Positions 35,003 to 44,183 are shown, counted from the stretch's first letter. The stretch: DNA of 64,000 bases from Paenibacillus massiliensis 2301065 = DSM 16942 (GCF_000377505.1 NZ_KB898199.1:1-64000); one strand, 5' to 3'. Made by a program: numbers and translations. Notes: generated by a model from the sequence alone, not told the origin.

Positions 35003-35521
35003 GTGAGTCATAAAGAGCAATTTTCGAATATTATTCTAGTCGGGCTGTCCGGCACCGGGAAATCCACGGTATCTGAATTGCTGGCTCAGAGGCTGAATTA
35101 CAGGCTGGTCGACATTGATGCTGAGATCGTGCGTACTGAGCAGCGACCGATCGTGGACATCTTCGCCGATGAGGGTGAGGCTTACTTCAGACAGGCCGAA
35201 TGCGATTGCTTGTGCCGGGTCGTGAAGAACCAGCATCAGATTATCGCTACAGGGGCGGGAGCCGTACTCCGTCCAGACAACTGTGAGGCTATGCTTGCAG
35301 GAGGGTTGGTAGTGGCCTTGACCGCATCGTTGGAGTCGATTGTCGCACGGATTCAAGGAAACACAGAGCGACCTTTACTAGCTGGTAATGTTGAGGAGAA
35401 GGTTAGACGGATGATGGAGGAGCGCAAAGATGCTTATCGATTCGCTCATGTCACGATCGACACAGAAGGTCGTAGCGCTGCTGAAGTAGCTTCTGACATT
35501 TTAACACAGTACCGCGTCTAA
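35003..35521 (+). CDS. aroK: Shikimate kinase
   Basis: 172 residues. P-loop GLSGTGKST, shikimate-binding Asp in VDIDAEI, Arg in AYFRQAE, and GAGAV as the glycine-rich site; lid near NTERPLL. It phosphorylates shikimate in the aromatic amino acid pathway; the next pathway enzyme but one, AroA, is encoded at 36093. GTG start after AGAGGTGT. Convergent with a rhodanese gene. Confidence 0.9.
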   Translation: MSHKEQFSNIILVGLSGTGKSTVSELLAQRLNYRLVDIDAEIVRTEQRPIVDIFADEGEAYFRQAECDCLCRVVKNQHQIIATGAGAVLRPDNCEAMLAGGLVVALTASLESIVARIQGNTERPLLAGNVEEKVRRMMEERKDAYRFAHVTIDTEGRSAAEVASDILTQYRV

Positions 35522-35552
35522 GCTTTTAGGGGAGTAAGTGGAGCGTCCCATG

Positions 35553-35587
35553 AAAAAGAAGGGCGGCTTAACCGCTCTTCTTTTTGT
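35553..35587. terminator. Bidirectional terminator
   Basis: AAAAAGAAGGGCGG-CTTAA-CCGCTCTTCTTTTT between aroK (+) and the rhodanese gene (-). Confidence 0.8.
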
Positions 35588-35612
35588 GAGACTATAGAAG
35601 GCTGTATCTAAC

Positions 35613-35918
35613 CTATTGCTCTTGATTCCATTGCAGCATGCCGCCTACCATATTGGTACAGCCATTATAACCATGCTGCTGCAGGTACTCACAGGCACGC
35701 TCGCTACGGTAGCCACTGCGACAGATGAAGATAATTTCACCCGTGTTCTCAATCTCCGTGATACGATCCGGAATTTGCCCGAGGGGGATATGCTTCGCTC
35801 CTTCAATCATGCCTGCTGCTACTTCCTCATCCTCGCGGACGTCAATCATTTGCAGACGCTCGCCGGCCTGGAGACGCTTGCGTAATACAGAGGGCTCGAT
35901 TTCGGCAATCTGTGTCAT
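35613..35918 (-). CDS. Single-domain rhodanese
   Basis: 101 residues, one rhodanese domain: MIDVREDEEVAAGMIEGAKHIPL and the active loop FICRSGYRS with its cysteine. Such stand-alone proteins carry persulfide sulfur. GAGGT lies upstream of the ATG. Lies between aroK and aroA on the opposite strand, with no obvious functional tie. Confidence 0.88.
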   Translation of the reverse strand: MTQIAEIEPSVLRKRLQAGERLQMIDVREDEEVAAGMIEGAKHIPLGQIPDRITEIENTGEIIFICRSGYRSERACEYLQQHGYNGCTNMVGGMLQWNQEQ

Positions 35919-36092
35919 CGTTCGGACCTCATTTCGTTTGATTTCATGTCATTTGAGATAATTTCACTGCTATTTTTCGCAAATGGCTGTGATATATCTC
36001 ATGGCATTTATGATATCCAAGCCATGTCTGTGCTGTCAACGGAGCACTTCATTCCACGGCTTACCAAACTATAAATAAGGGGCGCATTGTAT

Positions 36093-37385
36093 ATGGATGT
36101 TATCGTAAAACCTACTCCCTCCTTGAAGGGTCAATTCGGAGCGCTGTCCTCCAAGAACTATACGACTCGTTATTTACTCGCAGCTGCTCTTGCAGAAGGC
36201 ACGAGCACGATTCATTTCCCTGCACACAGTGAGGATAGTGACGCTATGCGCCGCTGTATTGCGGACCTGGGAGCTCTGCTGGAAGAGGATGACGAGAAGA
36301 TCGTCATTACAGGCTTTGGACGTAATCCCCATCCTGCGACGGAACTGAATGTGGGCAACGCAGGGGCTGTATTACGCTTTCTGATGGGGACAGCAGCGCT
36401 GCTGCCGGATGTGACCTTCGTGAACACATACCCTGAATCGCTCGGCAAACGTCCTCATCTGGACCTGATTGAGGCCTTGGAGCAGATGGGGGTAGAGGTG
36501 GAGCATCAGGCAGGACGCTTGCCTATTCGTATTCGGGGAGGTCAGCCTAAGGGCGGTCATATCCGTGTATCGGGTTCCGTCAGCTCGCAGTACTTAAGTG
36601 CACTCCTGTTCTTGACGCCGCTATTGGAGGAGGACAGTCACATTGAAGTGCTGCATGATCTCAAATCCAAAGTGGTCATTGGCCAGACGCTGGAGGTGCT
36701 GGAGCAGGCAGGAATCACAGTCCATGCCAGTGAGGACTACATGTCCTTCGACGTCCCTGGCCGTCAGTCCTATAAGGCTCGTGAATACACTGTGCAAGGG
36801 GATTATCCGGGCAGCGCAGCCATTTTGGCAGCAGCAGCGGTTACTCATTCTGACGTAACTGTAGAGCGGCTCATGGAGCACAGCAAGCAAGGTGAGCGTG
36901 CTATTGTTGATGTACTGCGGATGATGGAGGTTCCTTTGACACATGAGAACGACGTGGTGCGTATTCAGGGGAATGGTAGGCTGAAGGCGGTAGAGTTCGA
37001 TGGAGATGCGGCGACGGATGCTGTGCTGGCAATGGTTGCGGCGGCTGTCTTTGCTGAAGGCACCTCCCGCTTCTACAATGTAGAGAATTTGCGCTACAAG
37101 GAATGTGACCGGATTACGGACTATCTGAACGAGCTGAAGAAAGCAGGGGCACATGTAGAAGAGCGTCAGGCCGAAATTATTGTCCACGGTACCCCGGAAG
37201 GTGTTTCAGGTGGGGTGGAGATTAATGCGCATTTCGATCATCGTGTCATTATGGCTTTGACTGTGGTCGGTCTGAGAGCGGCACAACCGCTACGAATTAA
37301 GGATGCACATCATGTGGCCAAATCCTACCCGCAATATTTTGATCATTTGCGTGCGCTTGGAGCTGATGTTGAGTGGGTACAATAA
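36093..37385 (+). CDS. aroA: 3-phosphoshikimate 1-carboxyvinyltransferase (EPSP synthase), divergent type
   Basis: 430 residues, normal length. Conserved: SSKNYTTR (Lys and Arg of the PEP/S3P site), GNAGAVLR, SGSVSSQYLSALL (S3P binding), GDYPGSAA, TDAVLAM (catalytic Asp), LRYKECDRI (catalytic Glu), DHRVIMAL, KSYPQYF. Where most bacteria have GNAGTAMRPL it has GNAGAVLRFL, so the Thr and Pro that shape the glyphosate pocket are Ala and Phe. It joins PEP to shikimate 3-phosphate. ATG 36093 has AAGGGG 10 bases upstream; a TTG at 36087 is too near. Confidence 0.9.
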   Translation: MDVIVKPTPSLKGQFGALSSKNYTTRYLLAAALAEGTSTIHFPAHSEDSDAMRRCIADLGALLEEDDEKIVITGFGRNPHPATELNVGNAGAVLRFLMGTAALLPDVTFVNTYPESLGKRPHLDLIEALEQMGVEVEHQAGRLPIRIRGGQPKGGHIRVSGSVSSQYLSALLFLTPLLEEDSHIEVLHDLKSKVVIGQTLEVLEQAGITVHASEDYMSFDVPGRQSYKAREYTVQGDYPGSAAILAAAAVTHSDVTVERLMEHSKQGERAIVDVLRMMEVPLTHENDVVRIQGNGRLKAVEFDGDAATDAVLAMVAAAVFAEGTSRFYNVENLRYKECDRITDYLNELKKAGAHVEERQAEIIVHGTPEGVSGGVEINAHFDHRVIMALTVVGLRAAQPLRIKDAHHVAKSYPQYFDHLRALGADVEWVQ

Positions 37386-37506
37386 TTCGGGCACAATAAT
37401 TCATAGTGACAAGCCTTTCCTTGTGAGATAATAGAGAGGATGTAACAGGCACAGGGCGTCAAGCGATAGCTAGAGTCCCAGCGCCAAGCTATGGAGGTGA
37501 TGAAGG

Positions 37507-37938
37507 ATGACATATGCAAATCCTGATCGTGATACCATTCGCCAGATTCTTGAGCAAGTAGGTAATATTGCTGTAGTCGGCTTGTCGGACAAGACGGACC
37601 GCACATCTTATATGGTGGCTGCGGCCATGCAGAGCAGAGGCTACCGCATCATCCCGGTGAACCCCACTGCGGCAGGGCAGACGATTCTCGGGGAGACCTG
37701 CTATGCATCATTGAAAGAGGTTCCAGAACCCATTGATATGGTGAATGTCTTCCGCCGTAGTGAATTCTGTGCGGATGTCGCTCGTGAAGCCGTCGAGGTG
37801 AAGGCTTCTACATTATGGCTTCAACAGGGAATCATAAGTGAAGAGGCAGCCGAGATTGCAGCGGGCCATGGAATGCAGGTCATAATGGACCGTTGCATCA
37901 AAGTCGAGGAGGCGATCACCCGCCCGAATCGACCCTAG
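37507..37938 (+). CDS. CoA-binding (YccU-type) protein
   Basis: 143 residues, a Rossmann domain with NIAVVGLSDKTDRTSYMVA, YRIIPVNPTAAGQTILG and LWLQQGIISEEAAEIA, as in succinyl-CoA ligase alpha-like stand-alone proteins. Exact role unknown; binds CoA in homologues. Preceded by GGAGGTGATG. Terminator follows at 37981. Confidence 0.85.
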   Translation: MTYANPDRDTIRQILEQVGNIAVVGLSDKTDRTSYMVAAAMQSRGYRIIPVNPTAAGQTILGETCYASLKEVPEPIDMVNVFRRSEFCADVAREAVEVKASTLWLQQGIISEEAAEIAAGHGMQVIMDRCIKVEEAITRPNRP

Positions 37939-37980
37939 ACTCTGTTACTCGGACGATCGAGTCGCCTTGGGTGTTAGCAG

Positions 37981-38012
37981 AACGAATCCGATGTCTCATC
38001 GGGTTCGTTTTG
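37981..38012 (+). terminator. Terminator
   Basis: AACGAATCCGAT-GTCTC-ATCGGGTTCGTT followed by TTGCTTT. Confidence 0.7.
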
Positions 38013-38024
38013 CTTTGAAAATTT

Positions 38025-38053
38025 TTGACAAATGACAGCCGACCGCTTACCAT
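38025..38053 (+). promoter_or_regulatory. Candidate promoter of the PTS operon
   Basis: TTGACA (38025-38030), 17-base spacer, TACCAT (38048-38053), right after the terminator and 25 bases before the start codon. Confidence 0.55.
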
Positions 38054-38077
38054 CAGGATAGAAAGGAGAGGATAGCC

Positions 38078-39961
38078 ATGAATTGGCTAGGATCCTTACA
38101 GCGGTTGGGCCGCGCGGTTATGCTGCCAACCATGGTGCTTCCTGCGGCTGCCATACTCCTTAGTCTGGCGAGTCTGCCTTGGAACCAATGGGGAATGCCA
38201 CTGATTGCAGAGGTGGCTCAGGCGGCCGGGAACGGCATTTTTTACTTTCTGCCTTATTTTTTTGCCGTAGGTGTAGCTCTCGGCATGTCGAATCAGGCAG
38301 GGCAAGCGGGGCTTGCTGCTTTGGCCGGAATGGCCATCTATGACCAGGTTACTAAATATTTCGGGCAAGGACTGGTACATCCAGCCACCCTTATAGGCAT
38401 TATCTTGGGCGTTATTTCTGCGGTCACGCATAATAGGTTCAAGAGCATCAAGCTGCCTGAAGTACTGCAGTTTTTTGGCGGTTCACGCTTCGTGCTACTG
38501 GTCATCGGGCTTTTCTCTGCCCTGTTTGCCTTTCTGATGCTGGGCATTGCCCCGGTACTTCAGGGGCTTTTGGGACAGTTGGCTGATCTGGAGCAGCATA
38601 TGGGGGGCTTTGGCCTGTTCCTGTATGGCATTTTGTATCGGGTGCTTGTGGCATTTGGGCTTCATCATCTGCTGAATAATGTATTCTGGTTCCAGGTTGG
38701 GACCTATGAGACGCCTTCTGGACATATCGTGCAGGGTGACCTGCCTCGCTTCTTCAGTGGAGACCCGACAGCAGGCTACTTCATGTCAGGATTATTCCCT
38801 ATTATGATGTTTGCGCTTCCGGCGATAGCCATTGCGATCATTCAGGAAGCTCGTGAGGATTTGAAGCCGAAGATTCGCAAGACGTTCCTCACAGCAGCGT
38901 TCGTATGCTTTTTGACAGGGGTATCCGAGCAGATTGAGTTTGCCTTTTTGTTCGCAGCTCCTTATTTATTTCTGGTGCATGCTGTATTGTCAGGGCTGGC
39001 CATGTGGCTGACCTACGAGCTGGATATAAGGCATGGCTTCTCCTACTCGGCAGGCTTTATCGATTATGTGCTTAATTTCCACTTGTCAGAAAATGCCTGG
39101 TTGCTCATTCCTGTGGGCATCGCTTACGGACTAATCTACTATGTGTTGTTTCGCTGGGCCATCCGTACGTTCCGAATTCCGACGCCAGGTCGGGAGGAAG
39201 GATCTGTACTGGAGGACTGGGCGGGGAGCATTCCTTACCGTGCACCGCTGATTCTGGAGGCGCTTGGAGGCAAGGAGAATATCGTGCAGGTGGAGTCCTG
39301 TATCACAAGGCTACGGCTGACTGTACATAATGACAGGCTTATTGATACGACAGCTATGAAAGCACTGGGCTCGGCAGGTCTGATCAAGCTGGGAGGCGGC
39401 AATGTGCAGGTCGTCTTCGGAACGTATTCAGAGCTCATTCGGGAGGAGATTGCTAAGCTACTGCAGCGTGATCTCACTCAGGTGCTGTTTAACGCTCCGG
39501 TGCAAGGAAAAATGCTTCCGATCCATGAAGTTCCTGATCAGATTTTTGCTGCCAAGCTCGTGGGTGACGGTGTAGCTTTCATTCCGGAGAAGGGAGAGCT
39601 GGTCTCGCCTGTGCACGGCACGGTCATGCATCTGTATCCGACCATGCACGCCATTGGGATCGAGACACTCGACGGCATCGAAGTGCTACTGCATATCGGA
39701 ATTGATACATCACAGCTCAAGGGTCATTTTACGGCCCTGGTGGCTGCTGGTGATCAGGTAGAGCCAGGACAACTGCTGATCAAGTTCGATCTGCAGGCTT
39801 TACGTCAGCTAGCGCCTTCGCTAGTGACACCGATGGTGATAACGAATCCGGACAGAATCAAGTCATGGAGCTTCGCTCCGTTCAAGACGGTGAAGAAGGG
39901 GCAAGCGTCGGTCATGTCTGTTGTACTGTATGATAGGAATGTTGGAGGGGTTGAAACATGA
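38078..39961 (+). CDS. nagE: PTS permease EIICBA, N-acetylglucosamine type
   Basis: 627 residues. Membrane EIIC domain 1-365 (LGRAVMLPTMVLPAAAILL, GDLPRFFSGDPTAGYFMSGLFPIMMF, GVSEQIEFAFLF); EIIB about 390-465 with Cys408 (QVESCITRLRLTV); EIIA about 490-620 with His539 (VLLHIGIDTSQLKG). The EIIC signatures follow NagE more than PtsG; glucose-type specificity remains possible. It imports and phosphorylates the sugar at the membrane. Ribosome site AAAGGAGAGG. Overlaps ptsI by ATGA (39958-39961), so the two are translationally coupled. Confidence 0.88.
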   Translation: MNWLGSLQRLGRAVMLPTMVLPAAAILLSLASLPWNQWGMPLIAEVAQAAGNGIFYFLPYFFAVGVALGMSNQAGQAGLAALAGMAIYDQVTKYFGQGLVHPATLIGIILGVISAVTHNRFKSIKLPEVLQFFGGSRFVLLVIGLFSALFAFLMLGIAPVLQGLLGQLADLEQHMGGFGLFLYGILYRVLVAFGLHHLLNNVFWFQVGTYETPSGHIVQGDLPRFFSGDPTAGYFMSGLFPIMMFALPAIAIAIIQEAREDLKPKIRKTFLTAAFVCFLTGVSEQIEFAFLFAAPYLFLVHAVLSGLAMWLTYELDIRHGFSYSAGFIDYVLNFHLSENAWLLIPVGIAYGLIYYVLFRWAIRTFRIPTPGREEGSVLEDWAGSIPYRAPLILEALGGKENIVQVESCITRLRLTVHNDRLIDTTAMKALGSAGLIKLGGGNVQVVFGTYSELIREEIAKLLQRDLTQVLFNAPVQGKMLPIHEVPDQIFAAKLVGDGVAFIPEKGELVSPVHGTVMHLYPTMHAIGIETLDGIEVLLHIGIDTSQLKGHFTALVAAGDQVEPGQLLIKFDLQALRQLAPSLVTPMVITNPDRIKSWSFAPFKTVKKGQASVMSVVLYDRNVGGVET

Positions 39962-41700
39962 TATACGGCATAGGAGCTGCCTCGGGGATTGCCATCGGCA
40001 ATGCTTTCGTTCTACCAAGCTGGGAGTGGGACTTAACCGATCAAAGAATGGACCCGGTGGACCTTGCCAAAGAATTTGAACGATTGTATGAAGGGATACG
40101 GACCTCCAAGGATGAGATTAATTCCATAAAGGATGAGTTCCGTGAGATCGTGGGGCCGGAGGAATCAAGCATATTTGATGCTCATCTAGCCATCCTCGAT
40201 GATCCTGCATTCATGAATGAAATTCGCGGCATCATTGAACGACAATATAAGGCTGCTGAGGTAGCCGTCAAGGAAGCCATTGATCATTTTGTTACGATGT
40301 TCGATCTGTTGGACGATGAATATATGAAGGAGCGGGCGCTCGATATCAAGGATGTCGGGAATCGTTTGCTTAAGCATCTGTTGGGGGCCCCTGAGGTGAC
40401 CTTGCCGAAGGACACGCAGCCATATATTCTGGTAGCTAAGGAGCTGTCGCCGTCTCAACTCGCCCATCTGAATCCGGGGCACGTCCTAGGGATTGTTACG
40501 CTGATCGGCGGGAAGACCTCCCATTCCGCTATCATGGCGCGTGCCCTCGGTATCCCACTCGTGTCAGGGCTGGAAAGCAACAACAATCTGCCGGTTCAGA
40601 CCGGGGATATGATGATTGTGGACGGGGACAACGGCAAGGTATATGTCAATCCTGGAGAGACGGCACTTCGTCGCTATACGAAGCTTCGTACAGAGCAGCT
40701 TCGTAAGAAGCAACAGCTTGAACTGCTCGCAACAGTCGATTCTGTAACGAAGGATGGCGAGCGAATTCATCTGGCTGCGAATATAAGTTCGGTTAAGGAT
40801 TTGGAGATGGCCCTGAAGAATGGAGCCGAGGGTGTTGGATTGTTTAGAACCGAGTTTCTCTATATGGATCGGCCTGCTTTTCCGAATGAGGATGAGCAAT
40901 TCGAGGTGTACAGACGTGTGGCGGAGAAGGCTGGCTCTCACCCAGTTGTCATCCGCACGCTGGACATCGGAGCGGACAAGCAATTGGATTACTTACCGCT
41001 TCAAGAGGAAGAGAACCCGTTCCTGGGCTACCGCGCTATTCGAATCAGCCTGGATCAACGTGATATATTCAAGACGCAGCTGAAGGCTATTTTGCGAGCG
41101 AGTGCGGCTGGTAATGTACGCCTGATGTACCCGATGATTTCTTCTGTAGAGGAGTTTCGTGAAGCCAATCAGGTACTTGCGGAGGCGATGCAGGAGCTTG
41201 AGGAACGAGGTGTTCCTTTCAACCCGCGTATGGAAAAGGGCATCATGATTGAGGTGCCGGGGGCAGCCTTGATAGCGGATTTGCTTGCGGAGGAAGCGGA
41301 CTTTTTCAGCATCGGCACTAATGATCTGGTACAATATGTACTCGCTGTAGACCGCATGAATGAGCAAATTGCCCACATGTATCATCCCTATCACCCTGCT
41401 GTGCTGCGGATGCTCAAAATGATAGCGCAGGCAGCGCATAGGGCTGGCATCAAGGTAAGTGTATGCGGGGAGATGGCTGGGGACGAGCGCTCTGTTCCGC
41501 TCTGGCTGGAGCTTGGGATTCATAATCTCAGTATGTCGCCACAGTCTCTACTTCGTGTGAAGCATCGGGTGCTGAATACTACGGCCTCCAAGGCGAAGGT
41601 GATTGCTCAAGAATGCTTAGGCATCTCATATGCAGCGCAGATTGAGGAGAAATTAACCGTTGCAGCAGGCTTGGTTGTAGTCGACCAGGTCAAGAGCTGA
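39958..41700 (+). CDS. ptsI: PEP-protein phosphotransferase (PTS enzyme I)
   Basis: 580 residues, usual length. Active His in GGKTSHSAIMARALGIP; PEP signature NGAEGVGLFRTEFLYM; Mg/PEP residues in GIMIEVPGA and GTNDLVQYVLAVDR; catalytic Cys in KVSVCGEMAGD. It takes phosphate from PEP and passes it to HPr. The gene normally follows ptsH, but here it is coupled to a sugar permease, and the window has no ptsH with an active histidine. It may be the only enzyme I or a dedicated copy. Confidence 0.93.
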   Translation: MIYGIGAASGIAIGNAFVLPSWEWDLTDQRMDPVDLAKEFERLYEGIRTSKDEINSIKDEFREIVGPEESSIFDAHLAILDDPAFMNEIRGIIERQYKAAEVAVKEAIDHFVTMFDLLDDEYMKERALDIKDVGNRLLKHLLGAPEVTLPKDTQPYILVAKELSPSQLAHLNPGHVLGIVTLIGGKTSHSAIMARALGIPLVSGLESNNNLPVQTGDMMIVDGDNGKVYVNPGETALRRYTKLRTEQLRKKQQLELLATVDSVTKDGERIHLAANISSVKDLEMALKNGAEGVGLFRTEFLYMDRPAFPNEDEQFEVYRRVAEKAGSHPVVIRTLDIGADKQLDYLPLQEEENPFLGYRAIRISLDQRDIFKTQLKAILRASAAGNVRLMYPMISSVEEFREANQVLAEAMQELEERGVPFNPRMEKGIMIEVPGAALIADLLAEEADFFSIGTNDLVQYVLAVDRMNEQIAHMYHPYHPAVLRMLKMIAQAAHRAGIKVSVCGEMAGDERSVPLWLELGIHNLSMSPQSLLRVKHRVLNTTASKAKVIAQECLGISYAAQIEEKLTVAAGLVVVDQVKS

Positions 41701-41869
41701 CGAGACCAGCCGCGGGTCAACACAGCATTACTTGGGTGATCACTCGGCTAGTTGTGAAGGCAATGGGTACTATAACGAATAGCAATGGTTGATTGACTCG
41801 GCAGAGCTGAACATGACTGAGTGTGATCACAATGTAGCTATAGCTTTGTAGATATAGCTTCTTAATAGG

Positions 41870-41912
41870 AAAGGGACGCCCGCTAGAATGAATTGCGGAC
41901 GTCCCTTTATCA
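41870..41912 (+). terminator. Terminator of the PTS operon
   Basis: AAAGGGACG ... CGTCCCTTT with inner CGC/GCG pairs, followed by ATCATTT; a stem of high stability. Confidence 0.7.
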
Positions 41913-42000
41913 TTTGGAGCTGAATGTGAAGTGCATACAAGTAGGTGAGTTGTGGTGAAGTTTATCCGGCCCTACAGGAGCCTGTCAGAGTGACGCAGAG

Positions 42001-42186
42001 GTCTTTGCAGGGGACGGTAGTAGCAAACTTCAACGCATCTAGACAAAAGCTTAACAAAGCCTCTGGAAAGCTTACACGGAGTCTCAACGCACCACAACGG
42101 AGCCTCACTGAGCTTAGAATGCCTCTGAATGCAACAGATGAGCCTACATGGCCCCAGATTGCTACAAATGCCTCAACGGAGCTCTG
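42001..42186. repeat. Degenerate repeat with about 21-base period
   Basis: GCCTC-like cores stand at 42001, 42035, 42059, 42081, 42102, 42121, 42142 and 42170, with ACGGA/CAACG between them. Spacings are mostly 19-24 bases. The units are too diverged for a clear consensus. Confidence 0.4.
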
Positions 42187-42325
42187 AAGAACAAAGTTCT
42201 GCCTTTGATCTAGCCTTTTATGTGCTTATCAACTTCGTTCGAGCCAACAGTGAGCTTAGCGGTGGTCGACAGGGCTCCCCACTTGCGAGATTCCACACAT
42301 ATATTCGACCCGGTCAACGTATTGA

Positions 42326-42853
42326 TTACCCTTTGGCCGCGAGCAGGTCGCAAAATGCCTTGCCATAGGGCGGAAGGTCCGGTGGTCGGCGCGCAGAGAC
42401 GATATGTCCGTCAGTGACGACAGCCTCATCTTTCCAGATGGCACCTGCGTTCTCCATATCGTCGCGGATGCCCGGTGTCGAGGTCACAGTGACGCCGTTC
42501 AGAATTTTGGCAGAGATTAGCACCCAGCCAGCGTGGCAAATCTGGCCGATGATCTTGCGATCAGCGTGCATTTCCTGAACAAGGCTGATCACCTTCGGAT
42601 AGCGTCTTAGCTTATCAGGCGCCCAGCCGCCAGGTACCAGAATGCCATCATAATCACGGCTATCCAGCTCATCGAATGCATATTCTGCCTCCGCAGGGAC
42701 CCCGTATTTACCGATGTAAGTCTTGCCCTTCTTCTCACCTGCGAGATGCACCTCTGCTCCCTCTTCGCGAACTCGATGGACGGGATACCACAGCTCCAAA
42801 TCTTCGAATTCTTCATCTACCAGTGCAATTACTTTTTTTCCAGCCAATCTCAT
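42326..42853 (-). CDS. PfpI/DJ-1 family class I glutamine amidotransferase-like protein
   Basis: 175 residues. KVIALVDEEFEDLELWYPVHRVREEG is the usual opening; the nucleophile is Cys in IGQICHAGWVL, and the Glu of EEFEDLE supports it. Homologues act as proteases, deglycases or glyoxalases; general stress role. ATG 42853 follows AGAAGGGA; the frame remains open upstream for 44 codons without a site. Divergent from the zinc-motif protein gene. Confidence 0.85.
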   Translation of the reverse strand: MRLAGKKVIALVDEEFEDLELWYPVHRVREEGAEVHLAGEKKGKTYIGKYGVPAEAEYAFDELDSRDYDGILVPGGWAPDKLRRYPKVISLVQEMHADRKIIGQICHAGWVLISAKILNGVTVTSTPGIRDDMENAGAIWKDEAVVTDGHIVSARRPPDLPPYGKAFCDLLAAKG

Positions 42854-43071
42854 GTGTACACATCCCTTCTTCTGCTTTATGCTTTTAATATAACATTCGA
42901 CGTGTAATACACCAAACGGACAGGGCTCCGTGCTGGAATTCGATAATTTATCCGTTTTTTTCGCGAAGTATGGCAATTTGTTCAACTTCTGTACAAAGGC
43001 AGGGAAATGAAGGCCAGAGGTCGAATCTCAAATGTATTGGCGTAGAATTAGATAATGGGGTGTATTGGAAA

Positions 43072-43512
43072 ATGCGCAAGCATTGTAGTTGCGGGCGGGC
43101 GATGGGTCTGGAGTTACGAGTGATTATCTATGCCCGCAAGGTCAGAATCAGACATGTTCCTGTATATGTATGTGAGGAATGCTGTGGTTACGAGATCATG
43201 CCACAGGTTGCTGGACGTATGAAAGCCTTGATTGCGGAGCTTGGAAAGTCTCCCTCCCGGCAAAGCATATCGTTTGCTCAGCGGAATGAGCTGGCGGATG
43301 TCATCCGTCTGTTCATTGCAGATGAGACCGATGCCCCTGGTGAGCATTGGGAACAGCGCTTTGAAACCGCAAGGCAGGACAGGATTAATCTCTTGCTGGA
43401 TCTTTATCGTGTTGCTTCCCAAAGTGGGGACGAGGCGTGGAAGTCACAGCTTCAAGAGAGGCTGGCTCAGCTCCCGGATTGCACCAATGATCCGTTGTTA
43501 ACTGACGCTTGA
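43072..43512 (+). CDS. Hypothetical protein with N-terminal zinc-ribbon-like cysteines
   Basis: 146 residues from ATG 43072. CSCG and, about 30 residues later, CEECCGYE make a CxC...CxxC pattern like YgiT-type zinc ribbons; the remainder is helical (GRMKALIAELGK, ETARQDRINLLLDLYRVA). Function not recognised. The start is uncertain: the frame extends upstream to 42970, and the ribosome site (GGGG) is weak. Ends just before a palindrome preceding ytxJ. Confidence 0.6.
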   Translation: MRKHCSCGRAMGLELRVIIYARKVRIRHVPVYVCEECCGYEIMPQVAGRMKALIAELGKSPSRQSISFAQRNELADVIRLFIADETDAPGEHWEQRFETARQDRINLLLDLYRVASQSGDEAWKSQLQERLAQLPDCTNDPLLTDA

Positions 43513-43519
43513 TACTTTT

Positions 43520-43535
43520 CATGAAAATTTTCATG
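43520..43535. promoter_or_regulatory. 16-base perfect palindrome before ytxJ
   Basis: CATGAAAATTTTCATG, centred about 80 bases before the start codon. Possible operator; no regulator can be named. Confidence 0.35.
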
Positions 43536-43608
43536 GCCATCATTGGATTTTGCATGCACTTTTTGTTACCATGTAAATATGACTATCAGTGAAAGGAATG
43601 CATGTCCA

Positions 43609-43953
43609 ATGGCTACTTTGAACCCGATCCACACTTCGGAGCAATTACACGCGGTACTGGACGCATCTTCGGACAAGCCTGTGCTTGTGTTCAAGCACAG
43701 CACACGCTGTCCAATCAGTGCCCGTGCGCATCAAGAGGTAGAGAATTATCTGCGTTCCGCCAACGACAATTTTGAATACGGTATCATCCTTGTGGTTGAG
43801 GATCGTCCAGTGTCTCTGGAGGCTGCTGAGGTACTTCAAGTGAAGCATGAATCACCTCAGGTTATCCTTGTGAAGGATGGCTCAGTCGTCTGGCATACCT
43901 CTCATTCGGATATTACAGCTGGAACGCTTCAAGACACCCTGAGTCAGGTCTGA
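43609..43953 (+). CDS. ytxJ: Bacillithiol-system redox protein YtxJ
   Basis: 114 residues, thioredoxin-like fold with a single-cysteine site (VFKHSTRCPISARAHQEV) and VEDRPVSLEAAEVLQVKHESPQVILVKDG. YtxJ-type monothiol proteins are thought to remove bacillithiol from oxidised proteins. ATG 43609 has GAAAGGA upstream; earlier in-frame ATGs do not. Gene order ytxJ then ccpA is conserved in Bacillus, which supports the assignment. Confidence 0.88.
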   Translation: MATLNPIHTSEQLHAVLDASSDKPVLVFKHSTRCPISARAHQEVENYLRSANDNFEYGIILVVEDRPVSLEAAEVLQVKHESPQVILVKDGSVVWHTSHSDITAGTLQDTLSQV

Positions 43954-44183
43954 GAAGGCCTGTCATTGCGCAATTGAGGTTTTTGTCGTATCATGTTTTA
44001 AAATAGTATTTTGCACACATTGCTTCAAAATCCCACTGAATCTCATTATTCTATGCAGTATGGTACATAGGCAACTCCGGGATATGATTATACTGTCAGT
44101 ACCGATTCGGATGGTAGATGCGAAATACATAACGGTACCTGGAGAACTGCAACGAAAATTTATCGGCAATGGAGAGAAGGAAT

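Larger units (their letters stand above)
41701..42325. other. 625-base intergenic region with terminator and degenerate repeats
   Basis: Holds the terminator at 41870-41912, then a compositionally odd stretch (about 41990-42190) in which GCCTC/GTCTC recurs at roughly 21-base steps (see repeat entry). An 80-codon open frame through it (41945-42187) has no ribosome binding site and repetitive Ser/Thr/Asn composition; I do not accept it as a gene. Confidence 0.5.

Noticed and set aside
41945..42187. 80-codon frame in the intergenic region after ptsI
   Set aside because: No ribosome binding site and repetitive composition; explained by the degenerate DNA repeat.
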